Source: Arthrobacter gandavensis
Lineage (GTDB): Bacteria; Actinomycetota; Actinomycetes; Actinomycetales; Micrococcaceae
Assembly (NCBI RefSeq): GCF_015355785.1
Contig: NZ_JADKYW010000005.1
Span: forward strand, 215,864 to 279,863
DNA length: 64,000 nt
Direction: 5' to 3'
Made by a program: the position numbers and the translations under genes. The notes under the pieces were generated by a model, which saw only the letters and a list, made by a program, of their open reading frames with translations, was not told the origin of the DNA and did no database searches. Positions 1-7,371 of the stretch are shown piece by piece (within the stretch, counting starts at the first letter, position 1; each line of letters opens with the position of its first letter).

Positions 1-2752
1 AGGAGGCGGTGCCCTTGTCCGCTGCGACCACCAGGTAGCTGTCATCGCCGTCGTGCCGCACCACGTTTTCCGGCGGGTGGACCTGCTCGCCGTCTTCGGT
101 GACCACCAGGTTGTCAGTGATGTCCAGCAGCCCGCGGATGAAGGTGCGGTAGCTTTCCTTGCCCTCTTCCATCCAGGCGCCGCGGTCCTTCGACGGGTCC
201 GGCAGCTGTTTGGCATAGAAGCCGCCCTTGGCGCCGGTGGGAACAATGACGGCGTTCTTGACCGTCTGGGCCTTGACCAGGCCCAGGATTTCGGTTCGGA
301 AGTCCTCGCGCCGGTCCGACCAGCGCAGGCCGCCGCGGGCCACCTCGCCGAAGCGCAGGTGCACACCCTCTACGCGCGGGGAGTAAACCCAGATCTCATA
401 CTTGGGCCGCGGGAACGGAGCTCCGTCGATCACGGCTGTGTTGAGCTTGTGGCTGACGTAGGCCTTGTCCTGGTAGAAGTTGGTGCGCAGAGTCGCCTCG
501 ATGAGGTTGGCGAACGTCCGCAGTACGCGGTCCGCGTCCAGGGTGGGAACCTGCTCCAGCCCGGCATCCAGTTCGCTGCGCGCAGCCTCCATCTCCGCCG
601 CGCGCCCGGACTCTTCGAGGGCCGGATCGAACCGGGCCCGGAACATCCGGCCAAGCGCAGCAGTGACCCGGGGGTTGGCCAGCAGCGTGTCCGCGATGAA
701 GCCGTAGGAGTTGGTGTTGCCCATCTGGCGCATGTACTTGGCGTAGCTGCGGAACATCACCACTTCCCGCCAGCCCAGGCCCTGGCCCAGGATCAGGCGA
801 TCAAGCGCGTCCGATTCGCTGGCGCCTGAAATGCCCGCACGGAAAGCCTCCGCCAGGAGGGTACCGGTTTCCAGCGGATCCACGCCGGCTCCGTAGCGCA
901 GTCCGAGGTCGTACAGGAACAGCTCGACGCCGTCGCGCCGCCGGATCTCGAACGGACGTTCGTCGAGCACCTCAAGGCCCAGGTTGTGCAGGAAAGGAAG
1001 GATCTGGGTCAGGGACTTCGGTTCCAGCAGGTACAGCTTGAGCCGGGCATCGGCGCTGTCGGTGTTCTCGCCGCTGCGGGCCGGAAGGTACACGAAGAGC
1101 TCCGGAGCGGTCTCCGGGTTCCGGAGCCGGTCTTCAAACCGGGCGATGTCCGCAAGTGCGTCCTCAACCTCGTACCCCACGCGGTAGTCCATGGGGAACG
1201 CGTCGCCCCACTGGGCGGACAGCTCCTCGGCCTGGACCCGGTCGAACTTCCCGCGCAGCACCTCGTCGATTCCCTCGGACCAGGAGCGCGTGGCGTTGAC
1301 CAGCCGGCGTTCCAGCGCAGCTGCGTCGACGTCCGTGATTTCAACGCCCTTGGGCAGACGGATGCGGAAGAACAGGCGGGCCAGCGCGGATTCGGTCAGG
1401 CGCGCCTCGTAGTCAATGGAGTCGGCGTTGAACGTTGACCGCAGCTCGTCCTGGATCCGCAGGCGGACCGAGGTGGTATAGCGGTCGCGCGGCAGGAAGA
1501 CCAGCGCGGACATGAAGCGTCCGTAGACGTCCGGGCGCAGGAAGAGCCGGGTACGCCGCCGTTCCTGCAGGCGGAGGATGCCCTGGGACGTCTCCAGCAG
1601 GCCGTCGACGTCGATCTGGAACAGTTCGTCGCGCGGGAAGGTCTCGAGGATGGAGAGCAGGTCCTTGCCTGAATGCGAGTCCGCGGGGAATCCTGCCCGG
1701 CGGACAACTTCCTTGACCTTGTCGCGCAGGATGGGCACGTCCCGGACGGACCCGGTGTAGGCGCCGGTCGCAAACAGGCCAATGAAGCGCCGTTCACCGG
1801 TGACGTTGCCTTCGGCGTCGAACCGCTTGACCCCGATGTAGTCGAAGTAGGCCGCGCGGTGCACGGTGGAACGTGAATTCGCCTTGGTGATTACGAGGGC
1901 ACGTTTCTCCCGCGCCTTCGCCCTGCCGGCCGTTGTCAGATGCTGGACCTTGCCGGCCTCCGAACTTTTGCGCAGCAGTCCAAGGCCCGTGTTCGAAGAA
2001 GCGCGGAGCACGTCTTCGCCGTTCTCGTTGATGAGGTCGTATTCGCGGTATCCGAGGAACGTGAAGTTGCCGTCGTCGAGCCACGTGAGCAGCTCCCGTG
2101 CCTGCTGCAGGTCAGGGATTCCCGGCCCGGCTGCGGAGAGTTCAGCCGCAATCTCGTGGACCTTGGCCCGCATGCCGGACCAGTCCCTGACGGCAACGCG
2201 GACGTCGTCCAGGACCCGAAGCAATCCGTCCACCATCTCCCGGCGGCGGTCCTCATCGCTCAGGCGTGGCACTTCGACGGCAATCCAGGACTCGATGCGC
2301 GTGGTCTGGTCGCCGTTGCCCAGCAGGCCGGAGATGTCAGGGAGTGCAGCGGTGTCCCCGCTGGAGATGCCGGCCGCGTTCGGAACCCGCTTAACCTGCT
2401 GCAGGGTGTCGCTGTCCCGGTGGCGGGTCGCCAGGAAGGTCGGATGGACCATCAGGCGGATGCCGCTGTTCCGCCGGACGATCTCGGCCGTGACCGAATC
2501 GACGAGGAACGGCATGTCGTCGGTGACAATGAGGATGACGCTGGCATCCCCCTGGTCGAAGACGTCTACCGCTGCCGTGCCTTCCGCGCGGGTCCATGCC
2601 AGTGCCCGGTGCGCCTCGGCGCGTTCCCGCAAGGCCTGTGGAGGGTAGAGTGCGGCGTCTTCAGCCGCCAGATGCTCGTAGTAGTTCCCGATGAAATCCT
2701 CAAGGGAGATATCCGAGCTGGAAAGATCCGTGGTGTTGGATCCAGACGACAT
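1..2752 (-). CDS. gdh: NAD-specific glutamate dehydrogenase, large type (3' end outside window)
   Basis: This is the N-terminal ~917 codons of the ~180 kDa GdhB-type NAD-glutamate dehydrogenase, which deaminates glutamate to 2-oxoglutarate and ammonia with NAD and usually serves glutamate catabolism. The reading frame stays open to the left edge, so the C-terminal part lies outside. Translation begins MSSGSNTTDL. The long regulatory N-terminal region fills about residues 1-700. The catalytic core starts near residue 790 with PRPKYEIWVYSPRVEGVHL, then FGEVARGGLRWSDRREDF and LVKAQTVKNAVIVPTGAKGG, all diagnostic for the family. The ATG at 2752 follows GGAGG with 9 nt spacing. It ends an apparently single transcription unit; 88 nt separate it from the CpaE-like gene transcribed the same way. 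Recognition is firm. The absence of the C-terminus is due only to the window edge. Confidence 0.95.
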   Translation of the reverse strand, partial: MSSGSNTTDLSSSDISLEDFIGNYYEHLAAEDAALYPPQALRERAEAHRALAWTRAEGTAAVDVFDQGDASVILIVTDDMPFLVDSVTAEIVRRNSGIRLMVHPTFLATRHRDSDTLQQVKRVPNAAGISSGDTAALPDISGLLGNGDQTTRIESWIAVEVPRLSDEDRRREMVDGLLRVLDDVRVAVRDWSGMRAKVHEIAAELSAAGPGIPDLQQARELLTWLDDGNFTFLGYREYDLINENGEDVLRASSNTGLGLLRKSSEAGKVQHLTTAGRAKAREKRALVITKANSRSTVHRAAYFDYIGVKRFDAEGNVTGERRFIGLFATGAYTGSVRDVPILRDKVKEVVRRAGFPADSHSGKDLLSILETFPRDELFQIDVDGLLETSQGILRLQERRRTRLFLRPDVYGRFMSALVFLPRDRYTTSVRLRIQDELRSTFNADSIDYEARLTESALARLFFRIRLPKGVEITDVDAAALERRLVNATRSWSEGIDEVLRGKFDRVQAEELSAQWGDAFPMDYRVGYEVEDALADIARFEDRLRNPETAPELFVYLPARSGENTDSADARLKLYLLEPKSLTQILPFLHNLGLEVLDERPFEIRRRDGVELFLYDLGLRYGAGVDPLETGTLLAEAFRAGISGASESDALDRLILGQGLGWREVVMFRSYAKYMRQMGNTNSYGFIADTLLANPRVTAALGRMFRARFDPALEESGRAAEMEAARSELDAGLEQVPTLDADRVLRTFANLIEATLRTNFYQDKAYVSHKLNTAVIDGAPFPRPKYEIWVYSPRVEGVHLRFGEVARGGLRWSDRREDFRTEILGLVKAQTVKNAVIVPTGAKGGFYAKQLPDPSKDRGAWMEEGKESYRTFIRGLLDITDNLVVTEDGEQVHPPENVVRHDGDDSYLVVAADKGTAS

Positions 2753-2840
2753 TTAATACGCCTCCGAAATTCGCCGCTTAGTACCGGCCGCCCCTTTGCG
2801 GCCCGTTTGCTATGAGCCTATCCCGTCGGCAAAGAAAAGG

Positions 2841-4151
2841 TCACTTCGTGGCTGCCGCGCGCCTCCTTCGCCGTCTGGGGCTGCCGCCTGCGGGAACATT
2901 GGCCAGAGCGGCGATCGCCGTCCTCAGCGCCGAGCCGGGAGCCGCTTCCAGCAGCGCCGCCCCTGCCAGCAGGGATGCGTCGGCTGCTTCCCAGTCGGCC
3001 GGAAGGAAGGCACTGATCTGCCCGGGACCGAAACGATGCCACGCTTCACCAAGCTGGCGTTCCGGGGAACGCCCGGCGGCCGATCGCCGCACCTTGTTCA
3101 ACACCACCAGAGGCACCGCCGAGGGTACGGCCGTTTCAAGTTCCGCGAGCGCACGCACCAGGCGCGGAACGCCTACCGGATCGGCGGCTCCGACGGCGTA
3201 AACGGTATCAGCGGCTTCCAGGGCCGCCAGGGTTGCCGCGTTGCGCCGCGGCGCCATCGTGTCGAAGCTCAGCTCTTCATCTGCCTCGAGGCTGAAACCG
3301 CAGTCCACCACCGTAATGTCTGCGATGCTTCGGGCTTGCGCCAGCACCCGGGCCAGCGAGGTTCCCCGGATCTCAAGCCAGCGGTCCGAGCGAGTGATTC
3401 CGGTCAGGACCCGCAGCCTGCCGCTCTTCAGCTGCGCCCGCACGGCAGTTCCTTCCAGGGCCGCCGGCTCCAGCATTCCCTGTTCGGCGAGACGGCACGC
3501 CTGCGCGAGGCCTGCCGATTCATCGGTCAGCCCGAGGACGGCGGCGATGCTCGGCGCGTAGGTGTCAGCGTCCACCAGCAGTACTTCGCTGCCGGCAGCC
3601 GCGGCCTCGGCCGCGAGGTTCAATGCCAGGGTGGTGCGGCCGGGACCGCCTGCGGGGCCCCACACGGCAACCACGCTGCCGGCCCGGCGCGGGCAGGCGT
3701 CATCAGCTGTGCCTCCGGGTTCTCCGCCGAGTTCCCAGCGACGGAGACCGTCCGCCGGATCTGCCAGTGCGGACCGCTCGCCGGGCCCCGGGGCCCGGGA
3801 TTCCATGGCCAGGACAGCTGCTGAGACCAGCTCCGCCAGCGCCGTGGAGTCAAGGCTCCTTGAAGCATGTTCGACGCCGAGCCGGTCCAGCCTGGCACGG
3901 GCGTCCGGGTCATCAGCCAGGACCACAAGGGCGACCCCCGCCGCAGCGACGCGGTCCGCGAGGCTGGCAGTCAGTTCTCCGGCGTCGTCGTCGACGATAG
4001 CCGCCCGGGCCATGCCGCTCTGGCAGGCAGCGATCAGTTCCGAAAGCTCACTGCAGCGGCGAATCACGGTGACCGGCCCCTGCAGGCGTTCCAGCCCCTG
4101 CACCAGCTCTGCCGTGCCGCTGCCGGAGGTCACTACCGGAATGGCACTCAT
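2841..4151 (-). CDS. CpaE-like MinD/ParA-type ATPase with degenerate P-loop
   Basis: This 436-residue protein has a degenerate receiver-like N-terminal domain (about residues 1-115) followed by a MinD/ParA fold, the domain order of CpaE proteins that help assemble Flp/Tad pili at the cell pole. The P-loop region is VAVWGPAGGPGRTT (161-174): both lysines of the deviant Walker A (KGGxGKT) are absent, replaced by Ala and Arg. The following VLLVDADTYAPS is typical of the fold. The C-terminus is strongly basic (RRRRRR). Its start overlaps the stop of the upstream SAF-domain gene by ATGA, so the two are translationally coupled. No other pilus genes (CpaF ATPase, TadB/C, pilin) are in the window. 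Assignment to the CpaE-like family is confident. ATP hydrolysis is doubtful, and the partner system may be elsewhere or absent. Confidence 0.8.
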   Translation of the reverse strand: MSAIPVVTSGSGTAELVQGLERLQGPVTVIRRCSELSELIAACQSGMARAAIVDDDAGELTASLADRVAAAGVALVVLADDPDARARLDRLGVEHASRSLDSTALAELVSAAVLAMESRAPGPGERSALADPADGLRRWELGGEPGGTADDACPRRAGSVVAVWGPAGGPGRTTLALNLAAEAAAAGSEVLLVDADTYAPSIAAVLGLTDESAGLAQACRLAEQGMLEPAALEGTAVRAQLKSGRLRVLTGITRSDRWLEIRGTSLARVLAQARSIADITVVDCGFSLEADEELSFDTMAPRRNAATLAALEAADTVYAVGAADPVGVPRLVRALAELETAVPSAVPLVVLNKVRRSAAGRSPERQLGEAWHRFGPGQISAFLPADWEAADASLLAGAALLEAAPGSALRTAIAALANVPAGGSPRRRRRRAAATK

Positions 4152-4795
4152 CCGGCTGAAGGATTGGGGACGACGGCGATCTTCGCCTGGTTGGACAATG
4201 CACCCAGCAGGGCGGGAAGGTCTTCATCCTCGACCAGGACCAGCAGGCGGGTGGTATCAGCGCCGGCAATGACCGACTCGTTGACGGAGAGCTCGGAGAT
4301 CTCCGCCGCGGTGAGGAGGCGGAGCGGTTCACGGTACCCGTTTTGCCCGTCCGGAAGGGAAGCCCAGACGTCCACCCGGTCCCCCGCGCGGATGCCGCTG
4401 GGCAGCGGTGCCTGGACGTCGAGTCCGAGGGGTTTGCGGTCGAGGTCTTCCGCCTTGATGAGATCGGCCCGGGAAACCAGCTCGCCCCGGCGGATGATGC
4501 TTCCCGCTACGGCGTCTTCAGGAAGTGGATCGGCTGCGGACATGTAGGTGCCCGCCAGTCCGCCGAGGGACACCTGCACCACGTCGAAATCGTCCTCCCC
4601 CAGCACCGATCCGACGGGTATCTCGCGCGAGGCAGCCAGGACCTGGATAGTCTGGTCCTGGCTGGCAACCAGTGCGCTCACCCCGGCAATCGAAGCCAGG
4701 ACCAGGAGAACGCCAAGCAGCAGCCGTGGATCTTTCCACGACGGTTTTTTCAGGCGCGGCGCGGGTGCGTCCGGCGCAGCGGTCTTGAGACTCAT
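4148..4795 (-). CDS. SAF-domain membrane protein, CpaB/RcpC-like
   Basis: A 215-residue protein with a basic N-terminus (about 1-24), one transmembrane helix (about 25-45, LLLGVLLVLASIAGVSALVA) and an extracytoplasmic SAF domain (about 50-110) beginning VLAASREIPVGSVLGEDDF. CpaB/RcpC proteins with this layout sit in the secretin or periplasmic part of Tad pilus machines; monoderm actinobacteria keep the SAF protein without a secretin. The ATG at 4795 follows a GGGGGA ribosome binding site. It shares four bases with the downstream CpaE-like gene, so the pair forms one operon, and the region upstream is shared with the divergent helix-turn-helix gene. The family call rests on the SAF signature; the actual role in this organism is inferred. 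Confidence 0.75.
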   Translation of the reverse strand: MSLKTAAPDAPAPRLKKPSWKDPRLLLGVLLVLASIAGVSALVASQDQTIQVLAASREIPVGSVLGEDDFDVVQVSLGGLAGTYMSAADPLPEDAVAGSIIRRGELVSRADLIKAEDLDRKPLGLDVQAPLPSGIRAGDRVDVWASLPDGQNGYREPLRLLTAAEISELSVNESVIAGADTTRLLVLVEDEDLPALLGALSNQAKIAVVPNPSAG

Positions 4796-4889
4796 TGGTT
4801 CCCCCTCGGTTTCCTCCGCCTCCCCGCGGAGTGTTGGAGGTCATTGTGACCCTCAAACGGCAGTATGGAAACGGGTGGAGTACGTATTT

Positions 4890-4898
4890 TGTGGATAA
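4890..4898. promoter_or_regulatory. Perfect consensus DnaA box (TGTGGATAA)
   Basis: The 9-mer TGTGGATAA is the exact complement of the consensus DnaA box TTATCCACA. It lies in the divergent intergenic region between the SAF-domain gene and the helix-turn-helix gene. It is isolated, so it is not an origin; a transcriptional role for DnaA is possible but only inferred. Confidence 0.4.
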
Positions 4899-4962
4899 CG
4901 GCCGTCCAGCACCAGCAGATGGCAGACTAGGTCAGCAGCGGCACAGTGCCGGAAAGGGTTTG

Positions 4963-5205
4963 ATGGTGGGCACCATGGTGGAGAAAAGGTTCCTCACCCT
5001 CGCTGATGTCGGCGAGGTACTGAACATATCTTCCTCTCAGACGTATGCGCTGGTGCGTTCCGGCGAGCTTCCTGCCATCCAAGTGGGCGGCCGGGGCCAG
5101 TGGCGGGTTGAGAATGCCAAGCTCGAGGAGTACATAGCGGGTGCGTACCGCCGCGCGGAGGCAGCCAGGGCAACGCTCCCCCAGGACGAGGCCGCAGAAG
5201 CCTAG
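4963..5205 (+). CDS. Small helix-turn-helix DNA-binding protein, excisionase/MerR-like family
   Basis: An 80-residue protein consisting almost entirely of an excisionase-type winged helix-turn-helix: FLTLADVGEVLNISSSQTYA (roughly residues 10-29), then LVRSGELPAIQVGGRGQWRV and a short acidic C-terminal tail. In actinobacteria this type of single-domain protein acts as a transcription factor rather than a phage excisionase, and relatives such as BldC bind arrays of short direct repeats. The reading frame is open upstream to 4795, but ATG 4963 has GGAAAGG 5-8 nt before it; ATG 4975 is an alternative. It is divergent from the CpaB/CpaE-like pair, and a consensus DnaA box lies in between. The phased repeats 700 bp downstream, before the LysM gene, are a plausible but untested target. 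Confidence 0.8.
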   Translation: MVGTMVEKRFLTLADVGEVLNISSSQTYALVRSGELPAIQVGGRGQWRVENAKLEEYIAGAYRRAEAARATLPQDEAAEA

Positions 5206-5237
5206 CCCCCGGCGCAGGCTCTTTTCCCCTCGGTTTT

Positions 5238-5786
5238 CTAGCGGGCGGAGCTGACAGCAGCAATCCGGGAAAAGGGCACCGCAGGTGCAGACGTGACTTT
5301 GTCCATCCGCCGCGGGTCCCCGGGCTCAAGAACGGCAAATTCAAGGAAGTCCTTCCCCACCCGGTCGATGCTGCCGTGCAGGACCGCGGCCCGTCCCCGC
5401 AGATGCAGGTCCACCGGATGTCGGTCCCGGGCCAGTCCCCTCAGCGCGGAGGCCAGCGGCAGCTGCATCACCGGAACCGATGGGTCGGCATAGCGGTCCA
5501 TCCCTTCGATCAACTGCACCGCATCCAGTGCCGCGATATGTGAGCCCAACGCTGAGTCGAGCAGGAGCCAGTCCGCTCCCAGCCGGCTAAGCGTTCCCGT
5601 GAGCGGGCCGCCTGCCAGTCCCAGATGGACCCGCAGAATCCGGCCGTGCTGCGCCCGGAGCCTGGCCGCCAGGTCCAGTCCAGCGAGTTCGCCGCGCTGG
5701 CGGTCTGCAATCTCAGCTTCAAGTCCCGCCTGTCCGGCGGCAGCCAGCTGCGCTTCCAAGTCCGTGAACAACGCCTCCCACCTCAT
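5238..5786 (-). CDS. Conserved hypothetical protein, 182 aa
   Basis: I do not recognise a named family. The 182-residue product is soluble, Leu/Ala-rich and has no signal peptide or transmembrane helix. The N-terminus (about 1-45) is predicted helical, while the middle (VHLGLAGGPLTGTLSRLGADWLLLDSA without a break in hydrophobic pattern) and the later VDLHLRGRAAVLHGSIDRVG look like two short beta-barrel or Sm-like strand repeats. Coding is supported by actinobacterial codon bias and by a TAGCCT -10 element exactly 6 nt before ATG 5786, with no Shine-Dalgarno sequence, which suggests a leaderless mRNA. It lies between the helix-turn-helix gene, with which it converges, and the divergent LysM gene. 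Function unknown. Confidence 0.7.
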   Translation of the reverse strand: MRWEALFTDLEAQLAAAGQAGLEAEIADRQRGELAGLDLAARLRAQHGRILRVHLGLAGGPLTGTLSRLGADWLLLDSALGSHIAALDAVQLIEGMDRYADPSVPVMQLPLASALRGLARDRHPVDLHLRGRAAVLHGSIDRVGKDFLEFAVLEPGDPRRMDKVTSAPAVPFSRIAAVSSAR

Positions 5787-5792
5787 CGGGCA

Positions 5793-5798
5793 AGGCTA
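5793..5798 (-). promoter_or_regulatory. -10 element for leaderless transcription of the 182-aa gene
   Basis: TAGCCT (minus strand) ends 6 nt before ATG 5786, the spacing at which transcription would start on the start codon. No -35 consensus is visible. Confidence 0.45.
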
Positions 5799-5895
5799 GC
5801 GTCCACATTCTTCGCGCACCACTCTGGACAGGGGCACAGCCAAACGCTAGGAAGGACCCCCAAAGAGCTTCAAGTGGGCTTATCAGAGTCAATAA

Positions 5896-5932
5896 GCATC
5901 AAGCAGTATCAAACTGCATTAAATGCATTGAA
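5896..5932 (+). repeat. Four helically phased direct repeats (GYATYRA) upstream of the LysM gene
   Basis: GCATCAAG at 5896, GTATCAAA at 5906, GCATTAAA at 5916 and GCATTGAA at 5925 are spaced 10, 10 and 9 bp apart, one helical turn each. A further TTATCAG lies at 5880-5886. The stretch is an AT-rich island in a high-GC region and ends 25 bp before the LysM start codon. This is the layout expected for cooperative side-by-side binding of a small winged-helix protein. The local helix-turn-helix protein is one candidate. Confidence 0.55.
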
Positions 5933-5957
5933 GACCCAACCGGTGTGAAGGGCAGCT

Positions 5958-6806
5958 ATGACTACACATAAAGCACAACGGCGCAGGACGTTTGAGGACA
6001 TGTTCCAGGCTGCTGCAGTGGCGGCTGCCGGCACCATGTTGCTGTGCGCCGGCCTGGCGCTGGGTGGACCGGCCGGGTTTGGGGACAGCTACCGGTCGCT
6101 CACGGATCTCCAGTCCGCGGCCGGTCTCGCCGCCGCGGGCGCCGGCCTGCTGGTGCTGGGATGGTGGACAGTCGGGCTCGGAGCAGCGTTTCTCTCGGCC
6201 GCCCTGCTGCGCGGCGGCAGCTTCCGGGCGGCAGGCTTCCTCGGACGGCTGAGCCCCGGGTTCCTCAAACGGCTCGCAGCTGCCGCCCTGGGTGTGCAGC
6301 TGGCTGCGTCACCCCTGCCGGTCCTGGCCGCGCCGCCCGTACCGGCCAGCTCCGCAGCGCCCAGCGCAGGGAATCCCGTCACGGCATGGAGCCTTGACGC
6401 GGTTTCGTCGCCCCCTGCCGCCAATCCCGCCTGGCAGCTGGCGGGTGCGGGTGCACAACCATCCGCAGGACCAAACCGCAGCGTCCCGGCAGGCCCGGGT
6501 GACTCCCATCGCAGTGACTCCGCCGTGGACCCGCTCTGGAAACCGTCCCCGGGACCGGTGGAGGGCTCACTTCTTATTCCCGGCGGGACGCGGGGAACGG
6601 AGCAGCGGGAAGACGCCGTGACCGTGACTGCGGGAGACACCCTCTGGGGCCTGGCGGCAGCCCGGCTGGGACCGCTCGCAACCGATCATGAGATCGCTGA
6701 GTACTGGCCGGCGTGGCACGAAACGAACCTCAGAGTGATCGGCCCTGATCCACACCGCCTGTTGCCGGGGCAGGTCCTTGCCGTTCCGCCCCCGCCGGCC
6801 CGCTAG
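5958..6806 (+). CDS. LysM-domain membrane protein
   Basis: A 282-residue envelope protein. Hydrophobic segments lie at about residues 14-36, 54-84 and 103-125, followed by a Pro/Ala/Ser-rich linker (about 126-215) and a C-terminal LysM domain (about 220-278) that starts VTVTAGDTLWGLAAARLG and ends LLPGQVLAVPPP. LysM domains bind the glycan backbone of peptidoglycan, so the C-terminus probably faces the wall. The ATG is preceded by GAAGGG. The AT-rich repeat array at 5896-5932 lies immediately upstream and probably controls it. The Rv3235-family gene follows after 35 bp and is likely co-transcribed. The LysM call is firm; the membrane topology and partner are inferred. Confidence 0.85.
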   Translation: MTTHKAQRRRTFEDMFQAAAVAAAGTMLLCAGLALGGPAGFGDSYRSLTDLQSAAGLAAAGAGLLVLGWWTVGLGAAFLSAALLRGGSFRAAGFLGRLSPGFLKRLAAAALGVQLAASPLPVLAAPPVPASSAAPSAGNPVTAWSLDAVSSPPAANPAWQLAGAGAQPSAGPNRSVPAGPGDSHRSDSAVDPLWKPSPGPVEGSLLIPGGTRGTEQREDAVTVTAGDTLWGLAAARLGPLATDHEIAEYWPAWHETNLRVIGPDPHRLLPGQVLAVPPPPAR

Positions 6807-6841
6807 CCCGCCCGCCTCCGCGTGCCTGGAAAGGACAACCC

Positions 6842-7369
6842 ATGAGTATCCTGATAATTCTCCCGGCCCCAGGTGAAGTATCCGGGGAGCTGGCAATGGC
6901 CAGCGGAGAACCGCGGCCCTTTTTCAGCGCGGTACCCGGCAGCGCTCCGCCAGTGGTCCCCCAACGGCGCCCGGCAGTGGTCAGGGAGGAGACCATGCCG
7001 GCAGCCCAACCAGCGGCAAACTGGTCCAGTTCACCCGAGACGGACGCGCGGATAGAAGCGATCAGCCGCTCCGTCACCATGGGAGCCCTCGAGGTACTGG
7101 CAGGGGTGCGCCCGCTGCAGCAGCTGGCCCGGTGGCTGGACTTCGAGGAATTCGAGCGCCTGCAGCTTCGAACCAATCTGGTCCGGGGGCGCGGACAGGA
7201 CCGGCTGCACCGCAATGTGCGCATACTGCGTGTCCGTCTCTGCCCGGTGCGCGAGGGGGTCTACGAGGCGGCGGTGGCGGCAGCCGAAACCAACAGAGTC
7301 CGCGCCGTTGCCCTCCGGTTGGAGCAGCGGCGCGGACTCTGGAAAGTTACCGCCCTGGAAATCGGGTAG
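6842..7369 (+). CDS. Rv3235-family (DUF6459-like) protein
   Basis: A 175-residue protein with a low-complexity N-terminus (about 1-60) and a conserved C-terminal domain (about 62-175) running from ARIEAISRSVTMGALEVLAG through PLQQLARWLDFEEFERLQL to VRAVALRLEQRRGLWKVTAL. This pattern matches the actinobacterial Rv3235 family, which is usually encoded next to secA, exactly as here. The function of the family is not established to my knowledge; the C-terminal strand pattern is compatible with an NTF2-like fold. There is no signal peptide or membrane segment. GAAAGGA precedes ATG 6842. The stop codon lies two bases from the stop of convergent secA, so the two transcripts probably overlap at their 3' ends. 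Confidence 0.75.
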   Translation: MSILIILPAPGEVSGELAMASGEPRPFFSAVPGSAPPVVPQRRPAVVREETMPAAQPAANWSSSPETDARIEAISRSVTMGALEVLAGVRPLQQLARWLDFEEFERLQLRTNLVRGRGQDRLHRNVRILRVRLCPVREGVYEAAVAAAETNRVRAVALRLEQRRGLWKVTALEIG

Positions 7370-7371
7370 GA

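Noticed and set aside
4890-4898. Replication origin suggested by a consensus DnaA box
   Set aside because: Only a single box in the region, no AT-rich unwinding element and no dnaA/dnaN neighbours.
4963-5205. Phage excisionase from the helix-turn-helix family name
   Set aside because: No integrase or phage gene nearby; chromosomal single-domain members of this family in actinobacteria are transcription factors.
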